A DNA stretch of 64,000 nt from Planotetraspora thailandica (GTDB taxonomy: Bacteria > Actinomycetota > Actinomycetes > Streptosporangiales > Streptosporangiaceae), in NCBI RefSeq assembly GCF_016863335.1, contig NZ_BOOR01000018.1:1-64000 (forward strand). The letters run 5' to 3'. Under the pieces are notes generated by a model. It had not been told where the DNA came from, made no database searches, and saw only the letters and a program-made list of their open reading frames with translations. Positions 44,947 to 53,437 of this stretch are shown piece after piece. Numbering within the stretch: the stretch's first letter is position 1; each line of letters begins with the position of its first letter. A program made the translations under genes and the position numbers.

Positions 44947-45384
44947 ATGAGCGTTGAGGTGCTGATCCACCGGCTCGACACGGGGCTTCCGCTGCCGTCG
45001 TACGCCCATCCGGGAGACGCGGGCGCCGACCTGTACGCCGTGGAGGACGTCGAGTTGCTGCCCGGAGAGCGGGCCGTGGTCGGGACCGGGGTGGCCATCG
45101 CGCTCCCGGACGGCTACGCGGCATTCATCCATCCCCGGTCGGGGCTGGCGGCCAAGTTCGGCGTGACGCTGGTCAACGCGCCCGGCACCGTCGACGCCGG
45201 ATATCGGGGCGAGATCAAGGTAACGTTGATCAACACCGACTCCAAGAACGCGGTACGGCTCAAGCGCGGCGACAGGGTCGCGCAGATGGTCGTCCAGCGT
45301 GTGGAGAAGGCGGCGTTCCATGAGGTGGACCGCCTGCCCGGCTCGGTGCGCGGCGCCGACGGATTCGGTTCCACCGGCAGTTGA
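44947..45384 (+). CDS. dut: dUTP diphosphatase (dUTPase)
   Basis: The 145-residue trimeric enzyme converts dUTP to dUMP, keeping uracil out of DNA. All five motifs are visible: PGDAGADLYA (1), HPRSGLAAKFGV (2), NAPGTVDAGYRGEI (3), KRGDRVAQMVVQ (4) and the flexible C-terminal GFGSTGS (5). The catalytic Asp is in motif 3. The start codon is 12 bp after the permease stop, so the two may be co-transcribed. Confidence 0.96.
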   Translation: MSVEVLIHRLDTGLPLPSYAHPGDAGADLYAVEDVELLPGERAVVGTGVAIALPDGYAAFIHPRSGLAAKFGVTLVNAPGTVDAGYRGEIKVTLINTDSKNAVRLKRGDRVAQMVVQRVEKAAFHEVDRLPGSVRGADGFGSTGS

Positions 45385-45450
45385 CGGCGATTTGCGAAGC
45401 CGCCCCCTGTGGTGCCTAGCCTTGAACTCTCGGACAGTGGAAAGAGGAGC

Positions 45451-46131
45451 GTGAAAGAAGTGTTCCGACGCAGGCGAAGCGCGGAGGTGGAGGCGGTGCC
45501 GGCCGTCTCGGAGGACCAGTCCGCCACTCCCGCGCGGACATCCGGTCCCTGGGACGCCGAGGACGGTTACCCGGAGGCCGAGCGGGTCGATCTCGGCGGG
45601 CTCCGCCTGCCCATCGGCCCGGGATTCGAGGTGCAGCTCAGCCTCGCGGGTGATCACATCGACGGGGCACTCGTCTTCGTGAACGAGAGCGCCCTGCAGG
45701 TGCACGCGTTCGCCGCGCCCAAGCGGAGCGGCGTCTGGGACGAGATCCGCGCCGAGTTGTCCCGCGAGGTGGAGGCGGTCGGCGGCACCGTCGAGGAGCG
45801 CGAGGGCCCGTTCGGCGTCGAGCTGGCGGCGAAGGTCCCCACGCAGGATCAGGGGCCGCAGCCCGCCCGCTACATCGGGATCGACGGCCCCCGGTGGTTC
45901 CTCCGCGCGGTCATCAGCGGCCGGGCGGCGATCGACGACGAGGCGGCCGAGACCCTCGAGAACGTCGTCCGCGACATCGTGGTGGTCAGGGGAGACGAAC
46001 CCATGGCGCCCAAGGACGCGATCCACCTGCGGCTGCCGGCCGAGGCCAGGCAGGCGATGGAGGAGCAGGACCAGAAGCCGAAGCTCAACCCGTTCGCGCC
46101 GCGCGGCCCGGAGATCACCGAAACTCGCTGA
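45451..46131 (+). CDS. DUF3710-family protein
   Basis: The GTG at 45451 is preceded by AGAGGAG; an earlier frame from 45409 is not favoured. The 226-residue product has a basic start (KEVFRRRRSAE), a linker, and a conserved DUF3710 core: GGLRLPIGPGFEVQLSLAGDHIDGALVFVNESALQVHAFAAPKRSGVWDEIRAELSRE, and GPRWFLRAVISGRAAIDDEAAETLENVVRDIVVVRGDEPMAPKD. This family almost always lies next to dut in Actinobacteria; its function is unknown. The basic N-terminus suggests contact with nucleic acid or membrane. Confidence 0.9.
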   Translation: MKEVFRRRRSAEVEAVPAVSEDQSATPARTSGPWDAEDGYPEAERVDLGGLRLPIGPGFEVQLSLAGDHIDGALVFVNESALQVHAFAAPKRSGVWDEIRAELSREVEAVGGTVEEREGPFGVELAAKVPTQDQGPQPARYIGIDGPRWFLRAVISGRAAIDDEAAETLENVVRDIVVVRGDEPMAPKDAIHLRLPAEARQAMEEQDQKPKLNPFAPRGPEITETR

Positions 46132-46338
46132 CCTGGATTCGCTGACCTGGGGCGCGGCATCGCGATGCGCTCGCGGTGGGACGACGCCGCGCCTCGGGGC
46201 ATGAATGGAGTACGGACCGCCATTTTCTGGTCTTCAGGCGAAGGATGTCCTCAAGTAGTGTGCGATGAGAGCGTCCCCTACGCTTGAGAGTCACGAGGAC
46301 CGGTCTGAACTGCGAGCGTGGAAACTGGTGAGCGACCG

Positions 46339-46731
46339 ATGAGCACGCCGGAGCCTGCCAAACGAGGCGGACTGCGGGGCTTCTTCCAGCGGCTGGCCAG
46401 CAGTCAGGCCGACCTGGAGGCCGCTGAGCTGCAAGAGGACCTGGACAGGCAGGGCGCCACGCCCATCGCCGCGTGTGGTGAACGGCGCAGGTTCTGCGTG
46501 GCGGGTACGCTGCGTACCGTGACATTGCGTCCTCGAGGGGGCGCGCCCGCTCTCGAGGCCGAGCTGTACGACGGTTCGGACGTGATCGATCTTGTATGGC
46601 TAGGCCGCCGGAAGATCGTCGGCATTGAGCCGGGCCGGGCCGTACGGGCGGAGGGCCTGGTTAGCCTCCAGGACGGTCGCAAGGTCATGTTCAATCCCCG
46701 CTACGAGCTGCGTCCGGCTGGTGGCCCTTGA
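46339..46731 (+). CDS. OB-fold nucleic-acid-binding protein
   Basis: The ATG at 46339 gives 130 residues with a short helical start (GFFQRLASSQADLEAAELQEDL) and an OB-type beta barrel: RFCVAGTLRTVTLRPRGGAPALEAELYDGSDVIDLVWLGRRKIVGIEPGRAVRAEGLVSLQDGRKVMFNPRYEL. Such proteins lie between the DUF3710 and DUF3159 genes in many actinomycetes and resemble the nucleic-acid-binding domain of RecG/RecO-like proteins. The function is not established; DNA or RNA binding is likely from the fold. Confidence 0.85.
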   Translation: MSTPEPAKRGGLRGFFQRLASSQADLEAAELQEDLDRQGATPIAACGERRRFCVAGTLRTVTLRPRGGAPALEAELYDGSDVIDLVWLGRRKIVGIEPGRAVRAEGLVSLQDGRKVMFNPRYELRPAGGP

Positions 46732-46746
46732 TCTCCAGGAGACCGT

Positions 46747-47421
46747 ATGAGCACAGCGGACACGACGGCCGCGCCGGAGGCGCACGCAACCGTTGAGTCG
46801 GCCGTTCGTGCCCAGCTGGCCAAGGCGCTGGGCGGGAAGCGGGGCATCGTCGAGGCGGCGGTCCCCACGATCGCCTTCACGGGGATGTGGCTGGCGACCA
46901 AGGACCTGAAGACGTCGCTGATCGTCAGCATCGCCTCGGCCGTGGTCCTCCTGATCATCCGGCTCGTCCAGCGGAGCACACCGCAGTTCGTGCTCAACAG
47001 CCTGGTCGGCATCGGCATCGGCGCGATCTTCGCCGCGCGCACCGGTGAGGCCAAAGACGTCTTCCTGCCGGGCATCTACTACAACGCCGCGTACGCCGCC
47101 GGGATGCTCCTGTCGGTCGTCGTGCGCTGGCCGATCGTCGGCTTCCTTGTCGGATCGGTGACGGGCGACCCGACGGCCTGGCACAAGGACCCCGGCCTGG
47201 TGCGCCTGTGCACGCGGCTGACCTGGTTCCTGTTGCTGCCCTGCCTGATCCGTGTGGTGGTGCAACTGCCGCTCTACTGGGCCGACCAGGTGGCCACCCT
47301 CGGCATCATGAAGATCGCTCTGGGCTGGCCGCTCCAGGTCGCGGGCCTGGGCGCCATGTTGTGGCTGCTCGCCCGGGGCCGCACGCCCATCCAGCCCGGT
47401 ACGGCTCAGCCCGCCGGATGA
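46747..47421 (+). CDS. DUF3159-family membrane protein
   Basis: The start follows AGGAGA. The 224 residues have a short polar N-terminus, then six hydrophobic helices, with the DUF3159 signature ALGGKRGIVEAAVPTIAFTGMWLATKDLKTSLIVSIASAVVLLIIRL and the loop GDPTAWHKDPGLVRLCTRLTWFL. It is an integral membrane protein of unknown function, usually in the dut-trkA neighbourhood. The next gene converges on it; a strong hairpin separates them. Confidence 0.9.
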   Translation: MSTADTTAAPEAHATVESAVRAQLAKALGGKRGIVEAAVPTIAFTGMWLATKDLKTSLIVSIASAVVLLIIRLVQRSTPQFVLNSLVGIGIGAIFAARTGEAKDVFLPGIYYNAAYAAGMLLSVVVRWPIVGFLVGSVTGDPTAWHKDPGLVRLCTRLTWFLLLPCLIRVVVQLPLYWADQVATLGIMKIALGWPLQVAGLGAMLWLLARGRTPIQPGTAQPAG

Positions 47422-47424
47422 GCA

Positions 47425-47450
47425 CGGCCGCCGCCCGAAGGCGGCGGCCG
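47425..47450. terminator. Perfect GC hairpin between DUF3159 and RCK genes
   Basis: GGCCGCCGCC (47426-47435) and GGCGGCGGCC (47440-47449) pair perfectly around CGAA, with one extra C-G pair outside. It sits between convergent genes and can terminate both. Stable tetraloop, no T-tract. Confidence 0.75.
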
Positions 47451-47464
47451 CACAGAAAGAACCG

Positions 47465-48124
47465 TCAGTGTGACGACAGCAGGTGGGCGAGCTCGTGCTC
47501 GACCTCCTGGTTGGCGACGAAGAGCAACTCGTCGCCCGCCTCCAGCGGGTCGTCGGCCGACGGCACCAGCACCCGGCCCTCGCGCAGGATGGCCACCAGG
47601 GCGGCGTCCTCCGGCCACGGCACGGAACCGGCCCGCTGCCCGACGACGGGGGCGTCCTCGGCCAGGGTGAGCTCGACGAGGTTGGCCTGGCCCTGCCGGA
47701 AGGTCATCAGCCTGACCAGGTCGCCGACGCTGACGGCCTCCTCGACCAGGGCCGACAGCAGCCGCGGCGTCGAGACCGCGACGTCCACGCCCCACGACTC
47801 GTTGAACAGCCACTCGTTCTTCGGGTGGTTGATCCGCGCGACCACGCGGGGCACGCCGTACTCGGTCTTGGCGAGCAGCGAGACCACCAGGTTGACCTTG
47901 TCGTCGCCCGACGCCGCGATCACGACCTGGCAGCCGTTGAGCCCGGCCTCGTCGAGCGAGGAGATCTCGCAGGCGTCGGCCAGGAGCCATTCGGCCCGGG
48001 GCACGCTGTCGATCTTGATGGCTCTGGGGTCGATGTCGATGAGCAGGACCTCGTGGCCGTTCTCCAGGAGTTCGACCGCGATGGACCGGCCGACGGCGCC
48101 GGCGCCCGCGATGGTGACGCGCAT
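47465..48124 (-). CDS. Potassium-channel RCK/TrkA regulatory protein 2
   Basis: The 219-residue protein has an RCK_N nucleotide-binding domain (MRVTIAGAGAVGRSIAVELLENGHEVLLIDIDP, VVIAASGDDKVNLVVSLLAKTEYGVPRVVARINHPKNEWLF) and a C-terminal RCK_C/TrkA-C part (SVGDLVRLMTFRQGQANLVELTLAEDAPVVGQ). It binds NAD(H) or ATP/ADP and gates a potassium transporter. Its ATG overlaps the stop of the upstream partner by one base (TGATG). The pair matches CeoB/CeoC-type proteins of mycobacteria. Confidence 0.9.
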   Translation of the reverse strand: MRVTIAGAGAVGRSIAVELLENGHEVLLIDIDPRAIKIDSVPRAEWLLADACEISSLDEAGLNGCQVVIAASGDDKVNLVVSLLAKTEYGVPRVVARINHPKNEWLFNESWGVDVAVSTPRLLSALVEEAVSVGDLVRLMTFRQGQANLVELTLAEDAPVVGQRAGSVPWPEDAALVAILREGRVLVPSADDPLEAGDELLFVANQEVEHELAHLLSSH

Positions 48125-48792
48125 CAGTGCTCCTCGTCGGACGGCGGGGCTGACAGCACCTTGTTGATCCGATCCATGTCGTTCTCCGCCGCCATCAGGT
48201 GGAGGATGTCCCCCTCCTGGATCACGGTGTCGTCCTTGGGTACCAGCGCCTCGCCCATGCGGTTGATGAACGCCAGGCGCACCCCGGCCGCGGTCTCGAG
48301 GCCCGTGCTCCGCACGCCGATCCAGCCGGGGTGGAAGGGCACCTCCGCCAGGATCACCGTGCCCGTGGGGTCACGCCAGAGTGGTTCCGCGCCCTCGGGG
48401 AGGACCCGGCGCAGGATCTGGTCGGCCGTCCAGCGGACGGTCGCGACGGTGGGGATGCCGAGCCGCTGGTAGACCTCGGCTCGGCGGGGATCGTAGATGC
48501 GGGCGACGACGTTGTCCACCCCGAACATCTCCCGCGCCACACGCGCGGAGATGATGTTGGAGTTGTCGCCGCTGCTGACGGCGACGAAGGCGGCGGCCGA
48601 CTCGATGCCGGCCTCACCCAGCACATCTTGGTCGAAACCCATCCCGGTTATCCGGCGCCCGCGAAAGCCCGCGCGAAGCCTGCGGAAGGCCTGCGGGTCG
48701 CGGTCGATGATGGCGACCGAATGGCCGTTGTCCTCCAGAATATGAGCTAGGGTCGAGCCGACCCGCCCACATCCCATGATCACGATATGCAT
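48124..48792 (-). CDS. Potassium-channel RCK/TrkA regulatory protein 1
   Basis: The 222 residues begin MHIVIMGCGRVGSTLAHILEDNGHSVAIIDRDPQAF, a Rossmann RCK_N domain with the G-x-G-x-x-G motif. After FVAVSSGDNSNIISARVAREMFGVDNVVARIYDPRRAEVYQRLG, the C-terminal part is TrkA-C-like (GEALVPKDDTVIQEGDILHLM). It is coupled to the following RCK gene. It is divergent from the KimA-like permease gene at 48899, with 106 bp between. The two RCK subunits may control that permease or an unlinked Trk/Ktr channel; no channel gene lies alongside. Confidence 0.9.
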   Translation of the reverse strand: MHIVIMGCGRVGSTLAHILEDNGHSVAIIDRDPQAFRRLRAGFRGRRITGMGFDQDVLGEAGIESAAAFVAVSSGDNSNIISARVAREMFGVDNVVARIYDPRRAEVYQRLGIPTVATVRWTADQILRRVLPEGAEPLWRDPTGTVILAEVPFHPGWIGVRSTGLETAAGVRLAFINRMGEALVPKDDTVIQEGDILHLMAAENDMDRINKVLSAPPSDEEH

Positions 48793-48898
48793 ACTCTCCC
48801 GCCGTGGGTTTGTGGCGGACTCCTATTGAAATCAGTATGTCGCGCTTGGTCTGAACCATGTGCGCCGGGCGCGCCGCCGAGGACTAGGCTCAGCAGAC

Positions 48899-50944
48899 GT
48901 GTCAAAGGTGACGGATCTTGTCAAACGGCTTGTCGTGGGGCGCGCTCTTCGAAGCACGCAGCTCCACGATCAGCTGCTGCCCAAGCGCGTAGCCCTCCCG
49001 GTCTTCGCGAGTGACGCCCTGTCGTCGGTGGCCTACGCGCCGCAGGAGATCCTGGTCATCCTGTCACTGGCCGGAGCCACCTTCTACAGCTACAGCCCCT
49101 GGGTGGCGGCCGCCGTCGTCCTCGTCATGCTGGTCGTCGTCGCGTCCTACCGGCAGAACGTGCACGCCTATCCCAGCGGCGGCGGCGACTACGAGGTCGC
49201 GACCACGAACCTCGGGCCCAACGCCGGGCTGACGGTCGCGAGCGCGCTGCTCGTCGACTACGTGCTCACCGTCGCCGTCTCCGTGGCCAACGGCGCCGAC
49301 TACGTGGGGGCCACCATCCCGTTCGTGGCCCAGCACCGGCCGCTCATCGCGATCGGGATCGTCGTCCTGCTGACCGTGATCAACCTGAGGGGCATCCGCG
49401 AGTCGGGTGTGGCGTTCGCCATCCCCACCTACGCGTTCATGGCGGCGGTCATCGGCATGGTCCTGTGGGGCATGTTCCGCTTACTCGTGCTCCACGACGA
49501 TCTGCGCGCCCCCACCGCCGACTACAAGATCGTCTCGGAGCAAGCCGACCTCGGCGGCTTCGCGCTGGCCTTCCTGGTGCTGCGCGCCTTCTCCTCCGGA
49601 TGTGCGGCGCTGACCGGGGTCGAGGCGATCAGCAACGGCGTCCCCGCCTTTCGCAAGCCCAAGAGCCGCAACGCCGCGACCACGCTGCTGCTGATGGGCG
49701 GCATCGCCGTCACGATGTTCAGCGGCATCATCTTCCTCGGCCTGCGGGCGGGCGTGAAGGTGACCGACCCGACCAACGCGGCCAGGGACATCCTGATCAA
49801 CGGCCATCCGGCAGGCCCCGGCTACTACCAGCAGCCGATCATCGCCCAGGTCGCCTCCGCCGTCTTCGGCGACGGCTCGGCGTTGTTCATCGTCATATCG
49901 GCGGTGACCGCACTCATCCTGTTCCTGGCCGCCAACACCGCGTTCAACGGCTTCCCCGTGCTCGGCTCGATCCTCGCCCAGGACCGGTACCTGCCGCGCC
50001 AGCTCCACACCCGCGGCGACCGGCTCGCGTTCAGCAACGGCATCATCCTCCTCGCCGGTGGGGCGGGCCTGCTGATCTGGGCCTTCAACGCCGACGTGAG
50101 CAAGCTGCTCAACCTCTACATCCTCGGCGTGTTCGTCTCCTTCACCCTCAGCCAGCTCGGCATGGTGCGCCACTGGACCCGTCATCTGAAGACCGAGCCC
50201 GATCCCCGGACCCGGTTCCGCATGATGCGCGCCCGGATCATCAACGGCTTCGGCGGCATCATGACCGGCGTCGTCCTGATCGTCGTGCTGCTCACCAAAT
50301 TCACCCACGGCGCCTACATCGTCTGCATCGCGATGCCTGTGCTGTTCCTGATGATGAAGGGTATCCGCCACCACTACGACCGCGTCGCCGAGGAGCTGGC
50401 CGCCCCCGAGGAGGGCGAGACCGACGTGTCGATCCTTCCCGCGCGCAACCACGCGATCGTGCTCATATCCAAGATCCACAAGCCGACGTTGCGCGCCCTC
50501 GCGTACGCCAAGGCGACCCGGCCCTCCACCCTGGAGGCGGTCACGGTGAGCGTCGACGCCGACGAGGCGGCGAAGCTGCAGGGGGAATGGGACCGCCGCG
50601 GCATACCGGTGCCGCTGAAGATCCTCGACTCGCCCTACCGAGAGATCACCGGCCCCGTGCTCGAATACGTGAAGTCGCTGCGCCGTCGCTCGCCGCGCGA
50701 CGTCGTCAGCGTCTACATCCCGGAGTACGTCGTCGGCCACTGGTGGGAGCACCTGCTCCACAACCAGAGCGCGCTGCGCCTCAAGGGGCGCCTGCTGTTC
50801 AAGCCCGGCGTGATGGTGATCAGCGTGCCGTGGCAGCTGGCCTCCTCCGACCGGCTCAAGGGACGCAGGGACGGCGTCGCGCCCGGCGCGGCCCGTCGCT
50901 CCTACCAGCCGCCCGTGCAGAAGGACGATCAGGTCAAGGCATGA
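48899..50944 (+). CDS. APC-superfamily permease, KimA-like potassium importer
   Basis: The GTG at 48899 gives 681 residues (an upstream frame to 48860 adds basic residues unlike the family). About 12 helices precede a cytoplasmic domain from about residue 470. PVFASDALSSVAYAPQEILVIL, ASYRQNVHAYPSGGGDYEVATTNLGPNAGLTVASALLVDYVLTVAVSV and HAIVLISKIHKPTLRALAYAKAT match KimA (Bacillus YdaO). KimA is a high-affinity, proton-coupled K+ importer inhibited by c-di-AMP through its C-terminal domain. The adjacent divergent RCK pair fits a potassium role. K+ as substrate is inference from similarity. Confidence 0.82.
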   Translation: MSKVTDLVKRLVVGRALRSTQLHDQLLPKRVALPVFASDALSSVAYAPQEILVILSLAGATFYSYSPWVAAAVVLVMLVVVASYRQNVHAYPSGGGDYEVATTNLGPNAGLTVASALLVDYVLTVAVSVANGADYVGATIPFVAQHRPLIAIGIVVLLTVINLRGIRESGVAFAIPTYAFMAAVIGMVLWGMFRLLVLHDDLRAPTADYKIVSEQADLGGFALAFLVLRAFSSGCAALTGVEAISNGVPAFRKPKSRNAATTLLLMGGIAVTMFSGIIFLGLRAGVKVTDPTNAARDILINGHPAGPGYYQQPIIAQVASAVFGDGSALFIVISAVTALILFLAANTAFNGFPVLGSILAQDRYLPRQLHTRGDRLAFSNGIILLAGGAGLLIWAFNADVSKLLNLYILGVFVSFTLSQLGMVRHWTRHLKTEPDPRTRFRMMRARIINGFGGIMTGVVLIVVLLTKFTHGAYIVCIAMPVLFLMMKGIRHHYDRVAEELAAPEEGETDVSILPARNHAIVLISKIHKPTLRALAYAKATRPSTLEAVTVSVDADEAAKLQGEWDRRGIPVPLKILDSPYREITGPVLEYVKSLRRRSPRDVVSVYIPEYVVGHWWEHLLHNQSALRLKGRLLFKPGVMVISVPWQLASSDRLKGRRDGVAPGAARRSYQPPVQKDDQVKA

Positions 50945-50995
50945 TTGACCTCATGACATACATCCCCGCGCCGTCCGCACGGACGGGAGACCACC

Positions 50996-52231
50996 GTGCC
51001 CGTTGAGCTGACCGTCACAGGCGTCGCCAACGGCGGCTGGTGCGTGGCCAGGCACGACGGCCGGGTCGTGTTCGTACGGCACGCCCTGCCGGGGGAGCGG
51101 GTGCTCGCCGAGATCACCGAGGAGACCTCGCGGTTCCTGCGGGCCGACGCCGTCGAAATCCTCGAGCCGTCCCCCGACCGGGTGACGCCCCCGTGCCCGT
51201 TCAGCGGCCCCGGCCGCTGCGGCGGCTGCGACTGGCAGCACGCCTCCCTCGACGCGCAGCGGCGGATGAAGGCCGACGTCGTCGCCGAGCAGCTCAGGCG
51301 GCTGGCGGGGATCGACTGGAAGGTCGTGGTCGAGGAGGTGCCGGGGGCGCCCGACGGCCTCGGATGGCGCACGCGCGTGCAGTTCGCCGTCGACCGGGAC
51401 GGCTCGGCCGGGCTGCGCCGGCACCGGTCCCACGACGTCGAGCACATCGACCGCTGCCTGATCGCCCACCCCGCCGTCGAGGAGATCGGGGCCGAGACCC
51501 GCGACTGGCGTGGCGCCGCGGCCGTGGAGGTGGTGGCCGCGTCCGGCGGCGACCGCGCGGTCATCGTCGAACCGCTGCCCCACCGGCGCGCGGCCGTACC
51601 CGACGTGGACGCGTCGGTCCTGCTCGACGAGGGCAGGCGCGGGACGCGGGCGCTCAGCGGGCAGGCGTCGCTGGTGGAGCGGGTCGGCGGGCGTGACTTC
51701 CGGGTGACCGCGAGCGGGTTCTGGCAGGTCCACCCCGGCGCCGCGGAGACGCTGCTCGACGCCGTGCTCGGCTTCGGCGAGCCGAAGGAAGGGGAGTGGG
51801 CGCTCGACCTCTACTGCGGGGCCGGGCTGTTCGCCGCCGGCCTCGCCTCCGCCGTCGGCTCCAGCGGGGCCGTGCTCGGCATCGAGTCGGAGCCGCAGGC
51901 CGTGCAGGACGCCCGGCTGAACCTGCGTGACCTGCCGCAGGCCCAGGTCGAGCGGGGCAGGGTCGAAGAGGCGCTCGACCGGCTCGACATCCAGACCGCC
52001 GACCTCGTCGTGGCAGACCCGCCCCGGGCCGGGCTGGGCCGTCCCGTCGTCGACCGGGTCGCCGGCCTCGACGCGTCAAGGATCGTCTACGTCTCCTGCG
52101 ACCCCGCGACGCTGGCACGGGACATCTCCTGGTTCGCCGGGCACGGCTACCGGATGACGGCGCTGCGCGCCTTCGACCAGTACCCCATGACCCACCACGT
52201 GGAGTGCGTGGCCCTGCTGGTCAAGGAGTAG
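50996..52231 (+). CDS. TRAM-domain RNA (uracil-5-)-methyltransferase, RumA/TrmA-like
   Basis: Residues 1-60 are a TRAM domain (ELTVTGVANGGWCVARHDGRVVFVRHALPGERVLAEI). CPFSGPGRCGGCDWQH holds the cysteines of the RumA-type [4Fe-4S] cluster. The C-terminal Rossmann methyltransferase has LDLYCGAGLFAAGLA (SAM-binding), ADLVVADPPRAGLG and VYVSCDPATLARD, the last containing the catalytic Cys. It adds a methyl at C5 of uridine in rRNA or tRNA; which target is not evident. It is 51 bp after the permease on the same strand. Confidence 0.92.
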   Translation: MPVELTVTGVANGGWCVARHDGRVVFVRHALPGERVLAEITEETSRFLRADAVEILEPSPDRVTPPCPFSGPGRCGGCDWQHASLDAQRRMKADVVAEQLRRLAGIDWKVVVEEVPGAPDGLGWRTRVQFAVDRDGSAGLRRHRSHDVEHIDRCLIAHPAVEEIGAETRDWRGAAAVEVVAASGGDRAVIVEPLPHRRAAVPDVDASVLLDEGRRGTRALSGQASLVERVGGRDFRVTASGFWQVHPGAAETLLDAVLGFGEPKEGEWALDLYCGAGLFAAGLASAVGSSGAVLGIESEPQAVQDARLNLRDLPQAQVERGRVEEALDRLDIQTADLVVADPPRAGLGRPVVDRVAGLDASRIVYVSCDPATLARDISWFAGHGYRMTALRAFDQYPMTHHVECVALLVKE

Positions 52232-52240
52232 CCCGGGGAG

Positions 52241-53344
52241 TCAGGACCCGTCTGAGGTGTTGAGCACGTGGATGACGGCGTCGGCGGGGGAGGCGCCGCG
52301 GGCCGACAGCCACGCCAGGTCGGTCTTCGCGCGGAAGGCCGCGAGCCGTTGCGCCTCGGACAGGCCGAGGTCGTCGGCGCTCGCCAGGATCGGGGTCAGG
52401 CCGATCCGATGCCACAGGGGCCGCCCGCCGACGCCGAGCGCCTCGGCGAGCTGCGTGTGCGCCGACCTGGCCCCGATCGACAACCTGCGCAGATTGTCAG
52501 GCGAGCCTGGAACGAACCGCATGAGCAGGTTGACCGTGTCGATCTCGGCTCCGGCGTCGTGGGCGGCGCGGAGCATGGTCACGTCGTCGGGATCGAGGCC
52601 GTCTTCCGCCACGGGAAGGGTGAAGGTGACGCCGAGCGGGCGCCCGGCGGTTCCGGCCTCATCCTGCAGCAGGGCGATCGCCGCGGCACGGCGCTCCACG
52701 GCCGCGGTGTCGCTCGAGTCGTTCACCTCGAAGTCGATCGAGGCGGGCTGAAAGGCGTCAAGCACCTCGCGGTAGGCCGCCAGGAGCCGCGCCGGGTCCT
52801 CACACGTGGCCGACAGCTCGGGACCGGAGGGTCCGCCGAACGACAACGCGGCGTCGCCGCCCTGCGCCCTGAGCTCGCCGAGGCGTTCGGCGACCATGTC
52901 GCCGCGCCGGGCCGTGCCGTCCCAGGTGGGCGAGCATCCGTCGGGCCCAGCCGTGAGATGGCCGATCGTGTACCACAACACGCCGGTGTTCCTGGCCCCG
53001 GCCGACAGGTCGAACCGGGGGTTGCGCGCCACGTCGGCGAATCCCATGTAACCGGAAGGGCGGGCGACTCGGACCCGCGCGGGGCTCACCGGGGGCGGCG
53101 GGCGCCGGGTCGCGACCGGGTCGGGAGCGGGCTGCGACGGCTTGGCCGTACCGGGTTCGGGGGTGGGGTGGGCGGCGGCCAGCGACCTGGTGGGCGGGGA
53201 CGACGGCGAACCCCAGTCGGCCCGGGTCTGCGCCGGAAGCAGCCACAACGCGAAACCTGTGGCGATCACCAGGACGGTCCCCGCCAGCAGCACCACCGAT
53301 CGAGGCGGGGTGCCCGCCTCGCGGTTGTGCCGTGCCGAGTCCAC
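52241..53344 (-). CDS. GH18 chitinase-like secreted protein with a degenerate active site
   Basis: A basic start and hydrophobic segment (VVLLAGTVLVIATGFALWLL) make a signal anchor. A Pro-rich linker to about residue 95 and a (beta/alpha)8 GH18-like domain follow: SGYMGFADVARNPRFDLSAGARNTGVLWYTIGHLTAG, GDAALSFGGPSG, and ASIDFEVND at the end of beta-4. Active GH18 enzymes have D-x-x-D-x-D-x-E here; the aligned positions are S-I-D-F-E-V-N, so the catalytic Glu is replaced by Asn. It is therefore likely non-catalytic, perhaps a chitin- or glycan-binding protein. The alignment is by eye. Confidence 0.7.
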   Translation of the reverse strand: MDSARHNREAGTPPRSVVLLAGTVLVIATGFALWLLPAQTRADWGSPSSPPTRSLAAAHPTPEPGTAKPSQPAPDPVATRRPPPPVSPARVRVARPSGYMGFADVARNPRFDLSAGARNTGVLWYTIGHLTAGPDGCSPTWDGTARRGDMVAERLGELRAQGGDAALSFGGPSGPELSATCEDPARLLAAYREVLDAFQPASIDFEVNDSSDTAAVERRAAAIALLQDEAGTAGRPLGVTFTLPVAEDGLDPDDVTMLRAAHDAGAEIDTVNLLMRFVPGSPDNLRRLSIGARSAHTQLAEALGVGGRPLWHRIGLTPILASADDLGLSEAQRLAAFRAKTDLAWLSARGASPADAVIHVLNTSDGS

Positions 53345-53437
53345 CGGTCGCCACCCTCAGTCGTCTTATGACTACGTTGCGCACAGGAGGCTTGAACTTT
53401 AGCAATCCCCACCGACAGTGGAGGGGATAATGAATAG

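Noticed and set aside
48793-48898. c-di-AMP riboswitch before the KimA-like gene
   Set aside because: The 106-bp gap is too short and shows no recognisable ydaO-type core.
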